Positions 5,469 to 7,445 of a stretch of 7,445 nt of DNA are shown one piece after another. Under the pieces are notes generated by a model. The model had not been told where the DNA came from, ran no database searches, and saw only the letters and a list, made by a program, of their open reading frames with translations. Within the stretch, counting starts at the first letter, position 1; each line of letters starts with the position of its first letter. This DNA comes from Clostridia bacterium. GTDB taxonomy: Bacteria > Bacillota > Clostridia > Oscillospirales > CAG-382. The position numbers and the translations under genes were made by a program. The DNA lies in contig JAFYOG010000103.1 of the NCBI GenBank assembly GCA_017560285.1, positions 1 to 7,445 of the forward strand, read 5' to 3'.

Positions 5469-7430
5469 TTAAAAATCAAAATCAAAGCTGTAATCGTCAA
5501 GGTCAAAGCTGTAATCGTCAAGGTCGAAGCTGTAATCGTCAAGATCAAAGCTGTAATCGTCAAGGTCGAAGCTGTAATCGTCAAGATCAAAGCTGTAATC
5601 GTCGTTATAGCCGCCACCAAGACCGCTCATACCGCCGAAATCGCCCATAAGTGCTTTGCTGATGTTGGGGTACTTTTCCGAGAAATCGCCAAACCAGCCC
5701 AAGAATACCATTTCGTTCATTTCGCTTAGCTTCTGGTAATCCTTAGGAGCATTAATTGTAACGTCTTTGTTCTTGCTCCAGAAGCTTATAGTCATATCTG
5801 CCTCGGTGCCTTCAATTTCACCCTTAATGCCAAATTCAACCTCTACACCTTCAACGTAAATGTTATAGGACATAGTAAAGGTAACGTTCAAGGTTTCGGT
5901 TCTGCCGTTTTCGTTGAACGCAAAGTTACCAACAGAAATTTCGCCGCAAAGGTCGTCGCCCTTGATCATATAATCAACACCGAACAATTCGTCGTTTAAA
6001 CCGATCGAGAATCTGCCCTCGTGCTTATCGCCGTTATAGCTGCCTTCGAACTTAGCGTATTCCTCGTTAGCGCCGCCCATGGTAGCACCAAGAACACCCT
6101 TTTCGGTATTGTTGTCCTTGTTCCAATCGTAGTTATAGTAAATATAACCGAGGTTTGCATCAAAGTTGCCGTTTGCGTCAACCATACCAACCTTAAAGGT
6201 AGATTTGGTGCCGATATCTGTAGAAACGTATTTTGCCGCCTGACCCATACCGGTAAGATAGATATCTCTGGAAATAGCTTCGCCCTCTGCAGAAAGAACG
6301 TTGGTTACGGTAAGGGAAATACCTTCGGTTGTCTGAAGAATGTCATCAAAGTTAAGCTGTGCATTGCCAAGTGCTGCGCCATAAAGGTTTTCGCCGTAAA
6401 GAAGCTTTTCGTATGCAGTTTCGATAATTTCCTTAAGCAGATTAGCTTCTACGTAAAGCGAAATAACGTAAGCATTCTTAAATTCAACGCCTTCAACGGT
6501 AACGTTCTTAACCTCTTTGGTAAGCAAATCCTCGGTAACGTTTGCCTCGATAGAAGAAGCAAAAGCATCAAAGAAGGGGGTAAATACGCTATCCAACATA
6601 GCGGTAATAGCCTCGCTGGTAGCCTGGTCGTTCATAATACCTTCAAGGAATCCCTGTATATCGCCGTTAATAAGCGCTTCGTAGTCTAAATCGTAAAGAA
6701 CATCAAAATCGTCGCCTACAACATCCTTGTAGTTTTCGCCGATAACGCTTTCCAATGCAGAATCAATAATTGCATCGAAATCGGTGGGGAAGCTGTTTGC
6801 ATAGCCGTAATCGAAATCGTTGCTTTCTGCCCCGCCGATAATTCCAATAGCGGTAGCATCTTCCCAATAGGTAGCGTTTTCATAAGCACCGTAAGGGTCC
6901 AAACTGCCCAAAATGCCTTCCAAACCGCCCATTGATTCAATCATTGCTTCGATCTCGGCAGTAGAAATGCCAATGGCTTTATCGTTCAAACCAAGAATAT
7001 CGGTGGCATAAATACCGTCGCCGTTAGCAATAAACTCAAGAGGAAGTGTTTCGCCAAGCATGCTAACCTTAAGCTCTGCGGCAATACCGTTAATAAAATC
7101 GGTGCCGTAATCCATTTTGCCTTCAAATTCAATGCTTAACGGGTCTTCCAAAAGGTTTTCGCCGTCGGCAACAAGCTTGTTAACCTCAAGCTTTGTACCT
7201 ATAACCGAATCCTTAGGCTCGGTTGCTTTGTCCAAAAGAACGGTAAGCGCGTTATCCTGCGCAAAGCTGTCTGCAAAAGAAAGTGCAAGCAGTTCTGCGT
7301 TGGAAAGGGTAGAAAGGTCAACCTTTTCCTTTTCGATAGGGGTTTTTGCATCGCCGTTTCCGCAACCTGCAAAAACACACGCAGAAATAATAAACAATAC
7401 TGCGGTAAGTAATGCAACTAATCGTTTCAT
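5469..7430 (-). CDS. Large acidic lipoprotein of unknown family with C-terminal DDYSFDL repeats (653 aa)
   Basis: I do not recognise the family. The N-terminus is a clear lipoprotein signal: MKR, a hydrophobic run to about residue 21, and lipobox FAGC with Cys23, so the protein should be anchored on the outer face of the membrane. The mature protein is strongly acidic. Residues 35-130 contain a helix-like NAELLALSFADSF segment and then strand-like stretches. The region 150-330 is rich in Asp, Gly and Ala with few basic residues. The part from about 330 to 560 alternates hydrophobic and polar residues as in beta-rich folds. After KDYQKL (about 567) and a Gly-rich GGMSGLGGGY linker come six tandem heptads, DDYSFDL five times and a final DDYSFDFDF (610-653). 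No catalytic motif is seen. The start is secured by AAAGGAG 7 bases upstream. It faces the ABC operon convergently, so shared function is not implied. Confidence 0.88.
   Translation of the reverse strand: MKRLVALLTAVLFIISACVFAGCGNGDAKTPIEKEKVDLSTLSNAELLALSFADSFAQDNALTVLLDKATEPKDSVIGTKLEVNKLVADGENLLEDPLSIEFEGKMDYGTDFINGIAAELKVSMLGETLPLEFIANGDGIYATDILGLNDKAIGISTAEIEAMIESMGGLEGILGSLDPYGAYENATYWEDATAIGIIGGAESNDFDYGYANSFPTDFDAIIDSALESVIGENYKDVVGDDFDVLYDLDYEALINGDIQGFLEGIMNDQATSEAITAMLDSVFTPFFDAFASSIEANVTEDLLTKEVKNVTVEGVEFKNAYVISLYVEANLLKEIIETAYEKLLYGENLYGAALGNAQLNFDDILQTTEGISLTVTNVLSAEGEAISRDIYLTGMGQAAKYVSTDIGTKSTFKVGMVDANGNFDANLGYIYYNYDWNKDNNTEKGVLGATMGGANEEYAKFEGSYNGDKHEGRFSIGLNDELFGVDYMIKGDDLCGEISVGNFAFNENGRTETLNVTFTMSYNIYVEGVEVEFGIKGEIEGTEADMTISFWSKNKDVTINAPKDYQKLSEMNEMVFLGWFGDFSEKYPNISKALMGDFGGMSGLGGGYNDDYSFDLDDYSFDLDDYSFDLDDYSFDLDDYSFDLDDYSFDFDF
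5478..5603 (-). repeat. Six tandem 21-base repeats encoding the C-terminal heptads
   Basis: Six consecutive 21-base units (starting at 5478, 5499, 5520, 5541, 5562 and 5583) share the core AAGCTGTAATCGTC as read on the plus strand. They differ at only a few positions, which are mostly synonymous (GATC versus GTCG or GTCA near the unit start). Unit length is a multiple of three, so gain or loss of a copy keeps the reading frame. Near-identity at DNA level points to recent expansion. Confidence 0.95.
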
Positions 7431-7437
7431 AATATAT

Positions 7438-7444
7438 CTCCTTT
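7438..7444 (-). promoter_or_regulatory. Strong ribosome binding site of the repeat lipoprotein
   Basis: AAAGGAG on the minus strand sits 7 bases before the ATG at 7430, a near-ideal Shine-Dalgarno match. It confirms the chosen start and suggests high expression. The promoter lies beyond the window. Confidence 0.85.
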
Positions 7445-7445
7445 A

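Noticed and set aside
5478..5603. Assembly or sequencing artefact in the 21-base repeats
   Set aside because: Units differ at several positions in an ordered way and the frame is maintained to the stop, so the repeat is more likely real, although exact copy number may be uncertain.
6021..6689. 222-codon plus-strand open frame inside the repeat lipoprotein gene
   Set aside because: It is antisense to a well-supported gene with signal peptide and ribosome binding site, lacks its own initiation signals, and its composition reflects the acidic codons of the opposite strand.

Overview
The window looks like a chromosomal segment of a low-to-mid GC Gram-positive anaerobe, most probably a gut-type Clostridia (Oscillospirales-like) bacterium. 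This is inferred from strong AGGAGG-type ribosome binding sites, consensus sigma-A promoters, several lipobox-bearing lipoproteins, a DUF1653 protein and a CCA-encoding tRNA-Gln. It carries no insertion sequence, phage gene or CRISPR array. Most of it is ordinary chromosomal coding sequence around one unusual non-coding repeat block.

Left third (1-2491, all minus strand). A compact three-gene cluster runs leftward from a good promoter at 2463-2491. It contains a three-helix membrane protein of unknown function (2438 to 1581), a 73-residue DUF1653 protein (1547 to 1326) and a CapA-family lipoprotein (1336 to the window edge, 3' end missing). The last two overlap by 11 bases, which suggests coupled translation.

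Middle (about 2519-3127). A 355-base gene-free block holds an array of roughly ten small hairpins. Their stems differ in sequence but are separated by a conserved TGATAT-core spacer whose orientation flips twice. To its right are an intrinsic terminator and, in minus orientation, a tRNA-Gln(UUG) with a perfect TTGACA-17-TATAAT promoter. A plus-strand promoter (TTGCAA-17-TATAAT) lies back to back with it and drives the next operon.

Right centre (3128-5457, plus strand). A tight three-gene ABC importer operon encodes a NitT/TauT-type substrate-binding lipoprotein, a permease and a short ATPase. The first pair overlaps by 68 bases and the second by 4 (ATGA). A bidirectional terminator closes the operon and also serves the convergent gene to the right. 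The three products would form one uptake system for a small organic solute; the substrate cannot be read from the sequence.

Right end (5469-7430, minus strand). A 653-residue secreted lipoprotein of unknown family ends in six tandem DDYSFDL-type heptads, encoded by a nearly perfect 21-base tandem repeat.

The most notable items are the hairpin array, the acidic-aromatic C-terminal repeat of the lipoprotein, the long SBP/permease overlap and the non-consensus T-loop of the tRNA. No multi-gene system that is clearly new to science is evident.
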